This document shows positions 38,098 through 46,231 of a DNA stretch of 64,000 bases, piece by piece. Source of the stretch: Paramicrobacterium humi (GTDB lineage: Bacteria; Actinomycetota; Actinomycetes; Actinomycetales; Microbacteriaceae); contig NZ_FNRY01000001.1 in NCBI RefSeq assembly GCF_900105715.1, forward strand, positions 62,001 to 126,000, read 5' to 3'. Every line of letters begins with the position of its first letter. The first letter of the stretch is position 1. A program made the translations under genes and the position numbers. The notes under the pieces are model-generated. The model was not told where the DNA came from and made no database searches. It saw only the letters and a program-made list of their open reading frames with translations.

Positions 38098-38123
38098 GGC
38101 CCGCCACCTCTCGGTGACGGGTC
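38098..38123 (-). terminator. Terminator after the Gfo/Idh/MocA operon
   Basis: A stem 38098-38108 with 38113-38123 (loop TCTC, one C-A mismatch, one G-U pair) is followed on the minus strand by GCCGCCGTTTT. It separates the oxidoreductase operon from the importer promoter. Confidence 0.55.
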
Positions 38124-38144
38124 CTCGATATGCCAGACGAGCGC

Positions 38145-39311
38145 TCAGGAGCGAGTCGGGAACTTGCCTTCAGCCGCAATGCGCGCATTCAGTTCGGTGA
38201 GATAGCGCTCCTCGTCGAAGTTCACCATGTCGACTTCTTCGCCGGTCCAGGCCGAGAGGTGCATCGCGTTCGCAAGGCGCACGCCGTTGATACCGTCGGG
38301 GCCCGGAGCGATCAGCGGAGTGCCATCGAGGACGTTCGCGGCGAAATTCTCCATCACCGTGGCGTGCTGTAAGCCCCAGACGGACGTGTATTCCTTCACC
38401 TCGGTCGTGTAGAGCTCGCTCGTGTCCGCCTGTCCCATGAACATCTTGCGCACGTCCTCCATCGACATACCCTTGGACAGCTCCTGCTCGGCATCCTTCA
38501 GGCGCGTGATAGTGACCGTCTTGGAGTTGTCGACGACGACCTTGCCCTTGTCGAAGAGGATCTCAAGACGGTCGGTACCCACGAGGTCATGCGTGGCGGT
38601 CATGAAGTTGCCCGTCGCGCCGTCGCCGAAGTCGACGATCGCGTTGACCTCATCTTCAACGGCGATATCGCGGCGGAAGCCGAACGCGAGCTTGGCGAAG
38701 CAGGACTGGGGAACACCGCACAGCCATTGCCAGAGGTCGAGTTGATGCGGAGCCTGGTTGACGAGCACGCCGCCGCCTTCGCCACCCCACGTGGCGCGCC
38801 AGTCGGACTGGTCATAGTAACCCTGGGGGCGCCACCAGTTGGTGATGATCCACGAACTGTGCCGCAGGGCGCCGAGCTCGCCCGAGGCGATGAGCTCTCT
38901 CAAGTCGACGTAGAGCGGGTTGGTGCGCTGGTTGAAGAACACTCCGAAGGTGAGCTCCGGCTTTGTCGCGGCGTAGTCGATGACCTCGCGGGCCTGCTTG
39001 GTGTAGACGCCGACGGGCTTCTCGAGGAGGGCGTGCACGTCTTGCTGAAGCGCGGCGATGCCCATCTCGGGGTGCAGGTAGTGCGGCACGCACGTGACGA
39101 TGGCGTCGACGTTGCCGGACTCGATCATCTCGACGTAGTCCTCGTAGAAGGGAACGCCGAGCTCGTCGGCACGGGCCTTCTTCTCGGTGAGGATGTCGCA
39201 GATCGCGCCGATCTCGACGTTCGGCACCTTGCCGTCGGCGATGAGGCCGGCGTACATGCCGCCCTCGGCACCGAGGCCGATGATGCCGAGGCGAACCTTC
39301 TTGTCTGTCAT
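38145..39311 (-). CDS. Gfo/Idh/MocA-family oxidoreductase
   Basis: NAD(P)-dependent sugar or cyclitol dehydrogenase of 388 residues. The Rossmann N-terminus RLGIIGLGAEGGMYAGLIAD, the catalytic EKP (ALLEKPVGVYTKQ) and a C-terminal beta-sheet domain with GGGVLVNQAPHQLDLWQWL are family hallmarks; the His in that last block is the usual catalytic residue. Last gene in a three-gene operon (barrel isomerase, two oxidoreductases) joined by ATGA overlaps. Substrate unknown. Confidence 0.9.
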   Translation of the reverse strand: MTDKKVRLGIIGLGAEGGMYAGLIADGKVPNVEIGAICDILTEKKARADELGVPFYEDYVEMIESGNVDAIVTCVPHYLHPEMGIAALQQDVHALLEKPVGVYTKQAREVIDYAATKPELTFGVFFNQRTNPLYVDLRELIASGELGALRHSSWIITNWWRPQGYYDQSDWRATWGGEGGGVLVNQAPHQLDLWQWLCGVPQSCFAKLAFGFRRDIAVEDEVNAIVDFGDGATGNFMTATHDLVGTDRLEILFDKGKVVVDNSKTVTITRLKDAEQELSKGMSMEDVRKMFMGQADTSELYTTEVKEYTSVWGLQHATVMENFAANVLDGTPLIAPGPDGINGVRLANAMHLSAWTGEEVDMVNFDEERYLTELNARIAAEGKFPTRS

Positions 39312-40339
39312 GCGGGAGTGCTCCGTTTCGTTGCGGGAAGGAATGACGCCACACGCTCGGGGTACGAGGCGGCGTAGACGTCGTAGATGATCTCGACGAC
39401 GCTCGCGCCGTCGGCCGGTGAGATCCAGAAGGGTGCGGTGTCGTCGAGGGTGGCGTAGAAGTCGCCGATCAGGCGCTCGTGCGAGACGCCCCAGTAGGAG
39501 CGCTCCCCCGTCGCCGTGAGCGCTTCCGTAACCGTCTCGACGGTGCCGTCGGCGTAGCTCACTGTGAGGTCGCCGCGGATGCTGAGCTCGGCCCTCTCCG
39601 TGACGATGTCGATGCTCACGGGGTCGTTCGTCGCGTGCGTGTTCGTCGCGTAGAACACGGAGCGAGCGCCGTTCTCGTGCTGCAGCGTCATCTCGGCCGT
39701 GTCCTCGACCTCGATGGGCAGCGCTCGCGTCGCGGCGGTTCCCTCGACGGAGTCGACGGGACCGACGAGCCACTGCAGCAGGTCCAGCGTGTGGATCGCC
39801 TGGTTCATCAGCAGACCGCCTCCGCCGCCCTGCCAGGTTCCGCGCCACGGCGCCGCCTGGTAGTACTCGGGCGTGCGGTGCCAGATCACGGTGCCTGAGC
39901 CGCCGAGCACGCGGCCGAGCTTTCCGGAGGCGAGGAGCTCGTGCGCCGCGGCGACCGGAGTGTTGTAGCGGTTCTGGAAGCACACGGCGATCTTCGCGGT
40001 GCTGCGGTTCGCCGCGTCGACGACGGCTGCCGCTTCGACGGGGTCGTGGGCGACCGGCTTCTCGAGAATGACGTTCACGCCGGCGTCGAGCGCGGCGATC
40101 GCGATCTCGGCGTGCGTGGAGTGCGGGGTGCAGACGTGCACGACGTCCGGTGCCGCCTCGGCGAGGAGCTCACGGTGGTCGGCGAACGCGGGGACGCTCC
40201 AGCGGTCGGATGCCGCGGCGCGACGTGCGGCGTCGACGTCGCACACGGCGACGAGCTCGGCATCCGCCAGCTTCGAGATCGCGTCGAGGTGCAGGGCCGA
40301 GATGTCACCGAGGCCGATGACGGCGGCGCGGCGGGTCAT
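39308..40339 (-). CDS. Gfo/Idh/MocA-family oxidoreductase
   Basis: Second family member, 343 residues. RAAVIGLGDISALHLDAISK forms the cofactor fold, ILEKPVAHDPVEA holds the EKP Lys, and GGGGLLMNQAIHTLDLLQWLVG contains the catalytic His block. It differs clearly from its neighbour, so the two may form a heteromeric or sequential oxidation/reduction pair, as in 3-keto-glycoside pathways. This reading is inference; no 3-keto-glycoside hydrolase is seen here. Confidence 0.9.
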   Translation of the reverse strand: MTRRAAVIGLGDISALHLDAISKLADAELVAVCDVDAARRAAASDRWSVPAFADHRELLAEAAPDVVHVCTPHSTHAEIAIAALDAGVNVILEKPVAHDPVEAAAVVDAANRSTAKIAVCFQNRYNTPVAAAHELLASGKLGRVLGGSGTVIWHRTPEYYQAAPWRGTWQGGGGGLLMNQAIHTLDLLQWLVGPVDSVEGTAATRALPIEVEDTAEMTLQHENGARSVFYATNTHATNDPVSIDIVTERAELSIRGDLTVSYADGTVETVTEALTATGERSYWGVSHERLIGDFYATLDDTAPFWISPADGASVVEIIYDVYAASYPERVASFLPATKRSTPA

Positions 40340-41184
40340 TTCGTCGCCACGCCGATCCTCGACGTGAGCGAGGCGAACGCCCGGGCCGCCTCGCCGAAGG
40401 CGATGGGTCCGGAGAAGCCGCCGAGCGTGAAGGCCTCGTCGAGGTGCGGCTCGAGGGAGGCGAATCCGGTGTAGCCGTCGTCGCGCAGCGCGGTGATGGT
40501 CTTGAGCACTTGACCGTCGCCCTGGCCGGCGGGCACGACGGCGCCGGTGGCGGCGACGGCGTCCTTGACCTGCAGGTAGTCGAGGTAGGGGCGGAGCATC
40601 GCGTAGCCGTCGTCGTGCGGGTGCGCGACGCCGACCTGCACGAAGTTCGCGCTGTCCCAGGCGAGGCGAAGCGCCGGCGAGCCGACGGTCTCGACGAGGT
40701 CGAGGACGCGCTCGGGAGTGTCACCGTAGATGTCCTTCTCGTTCTCGTGCAGGAGCGTGACGTTCTCGCGCTCGGCCTCGTCGGCGAGCAGGCGCATGCG
40801 CGTCATGACGTCGTCGCGCGTGCTCTCGACCGAGACGCCCTCGCCGCGGAAGAAGGAGAAGATGCGGATGTTCTGAGCATCGAGGGCGTGTGTGACGCGG
40901 ATGATGCGCTTCAGGCGCTGCACCTCGAGGTCGGGGTCGAGCGAGACGTCGACCTTGCCGATGGGAGAGGCGACGGCGGACACCCCCATCTCGGAGCTCT
41001 TGAGAAGCGCCGCGAGCTCGGCGAGCTGGTCGTCGTCGAGGTCGACGACGTTGACGCCCCAGGCACTGCGCACCTCGATGTGCCGGGCGCCGAGCGCCTT
41101 GAGCACGGCGACCTGGATGCGCGGGTCCTCGTCGATCTCGTCGCCGAAGCCTGAGAGGGTCCAGGTGACTGTGGGATCTGCCAT
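40336..41184 (-). CDS. Sugar phosphate isomerase/epimerase (xylose isomerase-like TIM barrel)
   Basis: TIM-barrel protein of 282 residues, second of this superfamily in the island. Metal-ligand segments include LLHENEKDIYG, LRLAWDSANFVQVG, YLQVKDAVA and FASLEPHL (Glu). The ATG at 41184 starts the common fold; an upstream in-frame TTG would add eight residues. First gene of the operon and controlled by the divergent LacI-operator region. The reaction is not identifiable from sequence. Confidence 0.82.
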   Translation of the reverse strand: MADPTVTWTLSGFGDEIDEDPRIQVAVLKALGARHIEVRSAWGVNVVDLDDDQLAELAALLKSSEMGVSAVASPIGKVDVSLDPDLEVQRLKRIIRVTHALDAQNIRIFSFFRGEGVSVESTRDDVMTRMRLLADEAERENVTLLHENEKDIYGDTPERVLDLVETVGSPALRLAWDSANFVQVGVAHPHDDGYAMLRPYLDYLQVKDAVAATGAVVPAGQGDGQVLKTITALRDDGYTGFASLEPHLDEAFTLGGFSGPIAFGEAARAFASLTSRIGVATK

Positions 41185-41254
41185 GTCTGAATTACCGCCT
41201 TCTTGCATTGTTCACGTCCGCGGGAACCCTGCGCGCGGGCAAGGCAACACGACC

Positions 41255-41293
41255 ACTCTAGACACACCACCGCGTTTGTGCAACCGATTGCCA
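41255..41293 (-). promoter_or_regulatory. LacI-type operator and promoter of the isomerase-oxidoreductase operon
   Basis: Operator core CAACCGATTG at 41281-41290. On the minus strand its end supplies TTGCAC (41283-41278) as -35, 17 nt from TAGAGT (41260-41255), a good -10. Confidence 0.65.
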
Positions 41294-41354
41294 AACCGCG
41301 CAATGGTCACCTTCTCGGAGGAGGCGAGCCTGCGGCGAACCGCTTTCCGGCACA

Positions 41355-41394
41355 TGGCAACCGGTTGACAAAAGGGTGTCTCGCGGCACAGAAT
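41355..41394 (+). promoter_or_regulatory. LacI-type operator and promoter of the GH3 gene
   Basis: TGGCAACCGGTTGACA at 41355-41370 has the full symmetric core and ends in a consensus -35 TTGACA (41365-41370). CAGAAT at 41389-41394 is an 18-nt-spaced -10. Confidence 0.65.
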
Positions 41395-41429
41395 GGCCAG
41401 ACGACTCCCCGACTGCACAAGGATGTACC

Positions 41430-43169
41430 ATGGTCGATCTTTCCCGCGCTCCCTTCTCCCTCGACGATGCAGCGATCGCGTGGGTGAACGACACGATCGC
41501 GTCGATGACTCTCGACGAGAAGCTCGGTCAGCTGTTCATCAACCTCAACGTCTCGTTCGACGAGGCCTATCTCGACAGGATCGTCTCCGGGTACCACGTC
41601 GGCGGCATCCGTTTCATGGGGGCTCCCTCCCCTGCCGTGCAGGAGCACATCCGCTATGCCCAGTCGAAGGCGAAGATCCCGCTGCTCGTCGCGTCGAACC
41701 CCGAGATGGGCGGCGCCGGAAGCATCGACGACGGCACCCTCGTGACGACGCATCTCGGCGCGGGCTCGAGTCCCGACCCCGACGACGCCTACCGCCTCGG
41801 CTACGTGGGCGGCCGCGAGACCGAGGCGCTCGGCTGCAACTGGGCGTTCGCGCCCATCGTCGACATCCACCGCAACTGGCGCAACACCGTCATCGGCACG
41901 CGTTCCTTCGGCAACACGGCCGACATCGTGATCGAGCGCGCGAAGCGGTACTTCGACGGGCTCAGCGAGTCGCACACGGCCGCCGCGATGAAGCACTTCC
42001 CCGGCGACGGCGTCGACGAGCGCGACCAGCACGTCGTCACGACGTACAACACGCTCGGCTACGACGAGTGGAACGAGACCTACGGCACGGTCTACCGCGC
42101 GCTCATCGAGCACGGCGTGCAGTCGATAATGATCGGCCACATCGGCGCGCCCGAGCTGTCGAAGCACTTCCGGCCCGAGATGACGGATGCTGAGATCCTG
42201 CCCGCGACGCTCGCCCCCGAGCTGGTGCAGGACCTGCTGCGCGGCGAGCTCGGCTTCAATGGCCTCATCCTCACCGACGCCTCCATGATGGTCGGCATGA
42301 CGCAGGCGATGAAGCGCAGCGACGCCGTTCCCGCCGCGATCGCGGCGGGCTGCGACATGTTCCTGTTCTTCCGCAACCCGGACGAGGACCTCCGCTACGT
42401 GCGTGAGGGCTACGAGAACGGCGTCATCACGCCCGAACGCCTCGAGGAGGCCCTGCAGCGCATCCTCGGCCTCAAGGCCTCGCTCGGCCTGCACGTGATG
42501 GAACCGGAGAGCCTCGTTCCCGGACGCGAGGCGCTCGAGGTGATCGGCAGCGACGAGCACCGCGCCATCGCGGCATCCGTCTCCGACAACGCCGTCGCGC
42601 TCATCAAGGACACCGAGGGCAACCTGCCGCTGCGGCCCGAAACGCACAAGCGCATCCGCCTGTACGGCATCACCGGGCAGTCGGACTTCACGGGCACCGA
42701 CCCGAGCGGCTATCTCGACATCGCACGCGAGGAGCTCGAGCGCGCGGGCTTCGAGGTGCACGTGTTCAAGAACGCGCTGCAGCGCCAGGCCGAGGGCGAA
42801 GAGAACGTCTACTTCCACACCGTCATGGGCGACGAGGCGAACGAGGCATACCCCGAGAAGTACGATGCCGCGATAATCTTCGCGAACGTCGCGGGCTTCG
42901 CGCAGGAGGCGACAGTGCGCATCCGCTGGTCCACGCCGATGGCGGCCGAGATCCCGTGGTACGTCACCGAGGTGCCGACCGTGTTCGTGTCGCTGTTCCA
43001 GCCGAACCACCTCGTCGACGTGCCGATGGTCAAGACGCTCGTGCACGCCCACGCGCCGAGCCGCGAGGCGATCCACGCTGCCGTCGAGAAGATCACCGGC
43101 GCCTCCGCGTTCACCGGCACGTTCAACGAGAACGTGTGGTGCGGCGACATCTGGGGCACGCGGCTCTAG
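41430..43169 (+). CDS. GH3 family glycosidase with NagZ-like active-site motif
   Basis: Glycoside hydrolase family 3, 579 residues, apparently cytoplasmic (no signal peptide). The barrel domain has MKHFPGDGVDERDQHVVTT, the KHFPG...D-x-H motif that in NagZ-type beta-N-acetylhexosaminidases provides the acid/base His, and NGLILTDASMMVGM with the nucleophile Asp. A C-terminal alpha/beta sandwich domain (about residues 390-579) follows, as in the two-domain enzymes. Start at ATG 41430 behind AAGGAT. It likely cleaves an imported glycoside or amino-sugar glycoside inside the cell. Beta-glucosidase specificity cannot be excluded. Confidence 0.85.
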   Translation: MVDLSRAPFSLDDAAIAWVNDTIASMTLDEKLGQLFINLNVSFDEAYLDRIVSGYHVGGIRFMGAPSPAVQEHIRYAQSKAKIPLLVASNPEMGGAGSIDDGTLVTTHLGAGSSPDPDDAYRLGYVGGRETEALGCNWAFAPIVDIHRNWRNTVIGTRSFGNTADIVIERAKRYFDGLSESHTAAAMKHFPGDGVDERDQHVVTTYNTLGYDEWNETYGTVYRALIEHGVQSIMIGHIGAPELSKHFRPEMTDAEILPATLAPELVQDLLRGELGFNGLILTDASMMVGMTQAMKRSDAVPAAIAAGCDMFLFFRNPDEDLRYVREGYENGVITPERLEEALQRILGLKASLGLHVMEPESLVPGREALEVIGSDEHRAIAASVSDNAVALIKDTEGNLPLRPETHKRIRLYGITGQSDFTGTDPSGYLDIAREELERAGFEVHVFKNALQRQAEGEENVYFHTVMGDEANEAYPEKYDAAIIFANVAGFAQEATVRIRWSTPMAAEIPWYVTEVPTVFVSLFQPNHLVDVPMVKTLVHAHAPSREAIHAAVEKITGASAFTGTFNENVWCGDIWGTRL

Positions 43170-43313
43170 CCGACATGTGGGCGCGGGCGCATTCGCACTT
43201 TGCTAGCGTTGAGCACGGACCCGCCCCACATCGGGAACTCCCCCTCTGACTTCCGCACCACCCCTGCGCGCAGCTTTCACGCACCTTTCCGCATCGACAA
43301 ACGAGGAGATCTC

Positions 43314-44765
43314 ATGGCGGATTCCACAAAGGCCAATATCGGTGTCATCGGGATGGCGGTGATGGGCTCGAACCTGGCCCGCAATCTCGCCAGCCGCGAG
43401 GGCAACACCGTCGCCATCTACAACCGCTCCCCCGAGAAGACCCGCACGGTCGTTCAGGAGTTCCCCGACGCCGGCTTCATCGCGTCCGAGTCCATCGAGG
43501 ACTTCGTCGACTCGCTCTCGAAGCCGCGCACCGCGATCATCATGGTCAAGGCGGGCAAGGGAACGGATGCTGTGATCGAGCAGCTCACGGAGCACTTCGA
43601 GCCCGGCGACATCATCGTCGACGGCGGCAACGCCCTGTTCACCGACACCATCCGACGCGAGAAGGCCGTGCGCGAGACCGGCATCAACTTCGTCGGCGCC
43701 GGAATCTCCGGCGGCGAGGAGGGCGCGCTCAAGGGACCGAGCATCATGCCCGGCGGCTCCGCCGAGGCGTGGGAGACGCTCGGCCCGATCCTGAAGTCGA
43801 TCGCCGCGGTCGCCGAGGGCGAGCCGTGCGTGACGCACGTGGGCACCGACGGCGCCGGTCACTTCGTCAAGATGATCCACAACGGCATCGAGTACGCCGA
43901 CATGCAGCTGATCGCCGAGGCCTACGACCTCATCCGCCGCGGCACCGGGAAGACTCCGGCCGAGATCGCCGACATCTTCGCCGAGTGGAACACCGGCGAG
44001 CTCGAGTCCTACCTGATCGAGATCACCGCCGAAGTGCTGCGCCAGGTCGACGCGAAGACCGGCAAGCCCCTGGTCGACGTGATCCTCGACCAGGCCGGCG
44101 CGAAGGGCACCGGAGCATGGACGGTGCAGACCGCCCTCGACCTCGGCATCCCCGTCTCCGGCATCGCCGAGGCCGTGTTCGCCCGGTCGCTGTCCTCCAA
44201 GCCGAAGCAGCGCGAAGCAGCATCCGACCTGCCCGGCCCGACCGGCACCTGGAGCGTCGACGACGCCGACGCGTTCGTCGAGGACGTTCGCCAGGCGCTC
44301 TACGCCTCGAAGATCATCGCGTACTCCCAGGGCTTCGACGAGATCGTCGCAGGCGCCGAAGAGTACGGGTGGGACATCAAGAAGGGCGAGATCGCGAAGA
44401 TCTGGCGCGGTGGCTGCATCATCCGCGCCCAGTTCCTCAACCGCATCACCGAGGCCTACGAACAGGACCCCGGCCTGGTCGCGCTCGTGACCGCGCCGTA
44501 CTTCACCGACGCCGTCTCCCACGCGCAGGACTCGTGGCGCCGCGTCGTGGTCGCCGCCGCGCAGGCCGGCATCCCCGCGCCCGCGTTCTCCTCATCGCTG
44601 TCGTACTACGACGGCCTGCGCGCCGACCGGCTCCCCGCCGCGCTCGTGCAGGGCCAGCGCGACTTCTTCGGCGCGCACACCTACAAGCGCACCGACACCG
44701 ACGGCACCTTCCACACCCTGTGGTCCGGCGACCGCACCGAAGTCGAAGCCACCGACACCCACTGA
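43314..44765 (+). CDS. gnd: 6-Phosphogluconate dehydrogenase, decarboxylating
   Basis: Oxidises 6-phosphogluconate to ribulose 5-phosphate with CO2 release; 483 residues, full length. IGVIGMAVMGSNLARNLA is the cofactor fold (GxAxMGxN), VDGGNALFTDTIRR and FVGAGISGGEEGALKGPSIMPGG bind substrate, and GHFVKMIHNGIEYADMQL holds the catalytic Lys. Its N-terminus and long C-terminal domain match the 470-residue (GndA) type. ATG behind GAGGAGATCT; the frame upstream is unsupported. Works with gntK of the same island. Confidence 0.96.
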   Translation: MADSTKANIGVIGMAVMGSNLARNLASREGNTVAIYNRSPEKTRTVVQEFPDAGFIASESIEDFVDSLSKPRTAIIMVKAGKGTDAVIEQLTEHFEPGDIIVDGGNALFTDTIRREKAVRETGINFVGAGISGGEEGALKGPSIMPGGSAEAWETLGPILKSIAAVAEGEPCVTHVGTDGAGHFVKMIHNGIEYADMQLIAEAYDLIRRGTGKTPAEIADIFAEWNTGELESYLIEITAEVLRQVDAKTGKPLVDVILDQAGAKGTGAWTVQTALDLGIPVSGIAEAVFARSLSSKPKQREAASDLPGPTGTWSVDDADAFVEDVRQALYASKIIAYSQGFDEIVAGAEEYGWDIKKGEIAKIWRGGCIIRAQFLNRITEAYEQDPGLVALVTAPYFTDAVSHAQDSWRRVVVAAAQAGIPAPAFSSSLSYYDGLRADRLPAALVQGQRDFFGAHTYKRTDTDGTFHTLWSGDRTEVEATDTH

Positions 44766-44778
44766 GCCTCGCGCTCGT

Positions 44779-44820
44779 CGACGGTGCCCTGCGGATTCTC
44801 TCCGCAGGGCACCGTCGTTT
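44779..44820 (+). terminator. Terminator after gnd
   Basis: A 17-bp perfect stem, 44779-44795 with 44801-44817, loop TTCTC, followed by TTT. Strong intrinsic terminator separating gnd from the FMN reductase gene. Confidence 0.88.
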
Positions 44821-44897
44821 CACGCGAGGCGTGACAGGCGCGACGAACAGGAGGATCGTAGATCGTGTCCCTGTCCGCAGACGCCAAGGAGGGCACC

Positions 44898-45491
44898 ATG
44901 GCACAGATCATCGAGCACGAACCGCCCTACACCGTCGGGTACTTCGTCGGCTCCCTCGCGAAGAACTCGATAAACAGACGACTCTCGACGGCGCTCGTCA
45001 AGCTCGCGCCGCCTGAGCTGCAGATGAGCGAGATCTCGTTCTCGGATCTTCCGCTGTACAGCTGGGACTATGACGAGGACTACCCGCAGGTCGCGCGCGA
45101 CTTCAAGGCGAGCATCGCTGAGAAGGACGCCGTTCTGTTCATCACTCCCGAGTACAACCGCTCCATCCCCGGCGCCCTGAAGAACGCGATCGACTGGGCC
45201 TCGCGGCCCTACGGGCAGAACGCGTTCTCACGCAAGCCGTCCGCGGTCATCGGCGCGTCCGCCGGCGCGATCGGCACCGCGCTCGCTCAGCAGAGTCTTC
45301 GCGCGGTGCTGTCGTTCTGCAACTCGCCGCAGCTGAGCGCCCCGGAGGCGTACATCCACATGACGCCGGACCTCATCACCGATGACGGCGAGGTCACGAA
45401 CGAGTCCACGGAGGCGTTCCTGCGCGGCTACATGGACGAGTTCAGCGCGCACATCCAGCGCGTGCTGACGGTGGTGCCGCAGCAGCGCTGA
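44898..45491 (+). CDS. NADPH-dependent FMN reductase family protein
   Basis: Flavodoxin-like flavoprotein of 197 residues (NADPH-dependent FMN reductase family, SsuE/ArsH/YieF type). GYFVGSLAKNSINRRL is the FMN phosphate loop, FITPEYNRSIPGALKNAIDWAS the diagnostic motif, and IGASAGAIGTALAQQSLR the second flavin loop. AAGGAGGGCACC precedes the ATG at 44898. Function is likely quinone or flavin reduction in stress defence. Convergent with the IclR gene 8 nt beyond. Confidence 0.9.
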   Translation: MAQIIEHEPPYTVGYFVGSLAKNSINRRLSTALVKLAPPELQMSEISFSDLPLYSWDYDEDYPQVARDFKASIAEKDAVLFITPEYNRSIPGALKNAIDWASRPYGQNAFSRKPSAVIGASAGAIGTALAQQSLRAVLSFCNSPQLSAPEAYIHMTPDLITDDGEVTNESTEAFLRGYMDEFSAHIQRVLTVVPQQR

Positions 45492-45499
45492 CGCGGGGC

Positions 45500-46231
45500 T
45501 CACCCGAGCGCGCGGGCGATCTGCGCGGCGGTGCGCTGCATGAGCGGGAGCCGGGCCGTGAGGGTCTCGAGGTCTTGCACCATGCGGATCGCCGTCACCG
45601 ACAGGGCTCCCACCACCCCTGCGCGCGTGATGATCGGCACGGCGACGCAATTGACGAAGTCCTCGAACTCACCGTCGTCGACAGCGAAGCCCTGCTCGGC
45701 GATGTCGTCGAGTTCCGCGTCGAGCTTCGAGCGCGTCGTTATCGTGTTCTCGGTGTACTTCTTCCAGTCGGTCGCGGCAAGAATCGCGTCCCGCTGCGGC
45801 CGGTCGAGGTTCGCGAGAATCGCCTTGCCGACGCCGCTGCAGTGCGGGCGCACGGGAGCGCCGATGCGCGAGTACATGCGAACGCCGTTCGCGTCTTCGA
45901 CCTTGTCGACGTAGACGATGGAGCTCTCCATGAGCGCCGCGAGATGCACCGTGTTCCCGACGGACTTGTGCAGCCGCCGCAGCGGGCCGGCCGCGACCTC
46001 GCGCAAGTCGATGCTCTCGAGCGAGGTCTGGGCGAGCGCGACGAGGTGGAAGCCGAGGGCGTACGTGCCGTCGCGGCGACGGCGCGCGTAGCCGACCTCT
46101 TCGAGCGCCTGGAGCTCGCGGAACATCGTCGAGCGGTGCAGATCGAACTCGTCCGCGAGCCGCGCGATGGACTTCGGTTCGGCCGCGATCGAGTCGATGA
46201 TGCGCGCGGCACGCTTCACGCTCTGCGACAT
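45500..46231 (-). CDS. IclR-family transcriptional regulator
   Basis: IclR regulator of 243 residues. An N-terminal winged helix (SVKRAARIIDSIAAEPKSIARLADEFDLHRSTMFRELQ) is followed by the GAF-like effector domain (YVDKVEDANGVRMYSRIGA, PHCSGVGKAILA). Its start overlaps the amidohydrolase stop (TAATG). The natural targets are the divergent promoters at 49106-49243, where two GTGCA-N5-TGCA sites lie. The effector may be 2-keto-3-deoxygluconate or a related sugar acid, as for KdgR-type IclR proteins; that is inference. Confidence 0.9.
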   Translation of the reverse strand: MSQSVKRAARIIDSIAAEPKSIARLADEFDLHRSTMFRELQALEEVGYARRRRDGTYALGFHLVALAQTSLESIDLREVAAGPLRRLHKSVGNTVHLAALMESSIVYVDKVEDANGVRMYSRIGAPVRPHCSGVGKAILANLDRPQRDAILAATDWKKYTENTITTRSKLDAELDDIAEQGFAVDDGEFEDFVNCVAVPIITRAGVVGALSVTAIRMVQDLETLTARLPLMQRTAAQIARALG

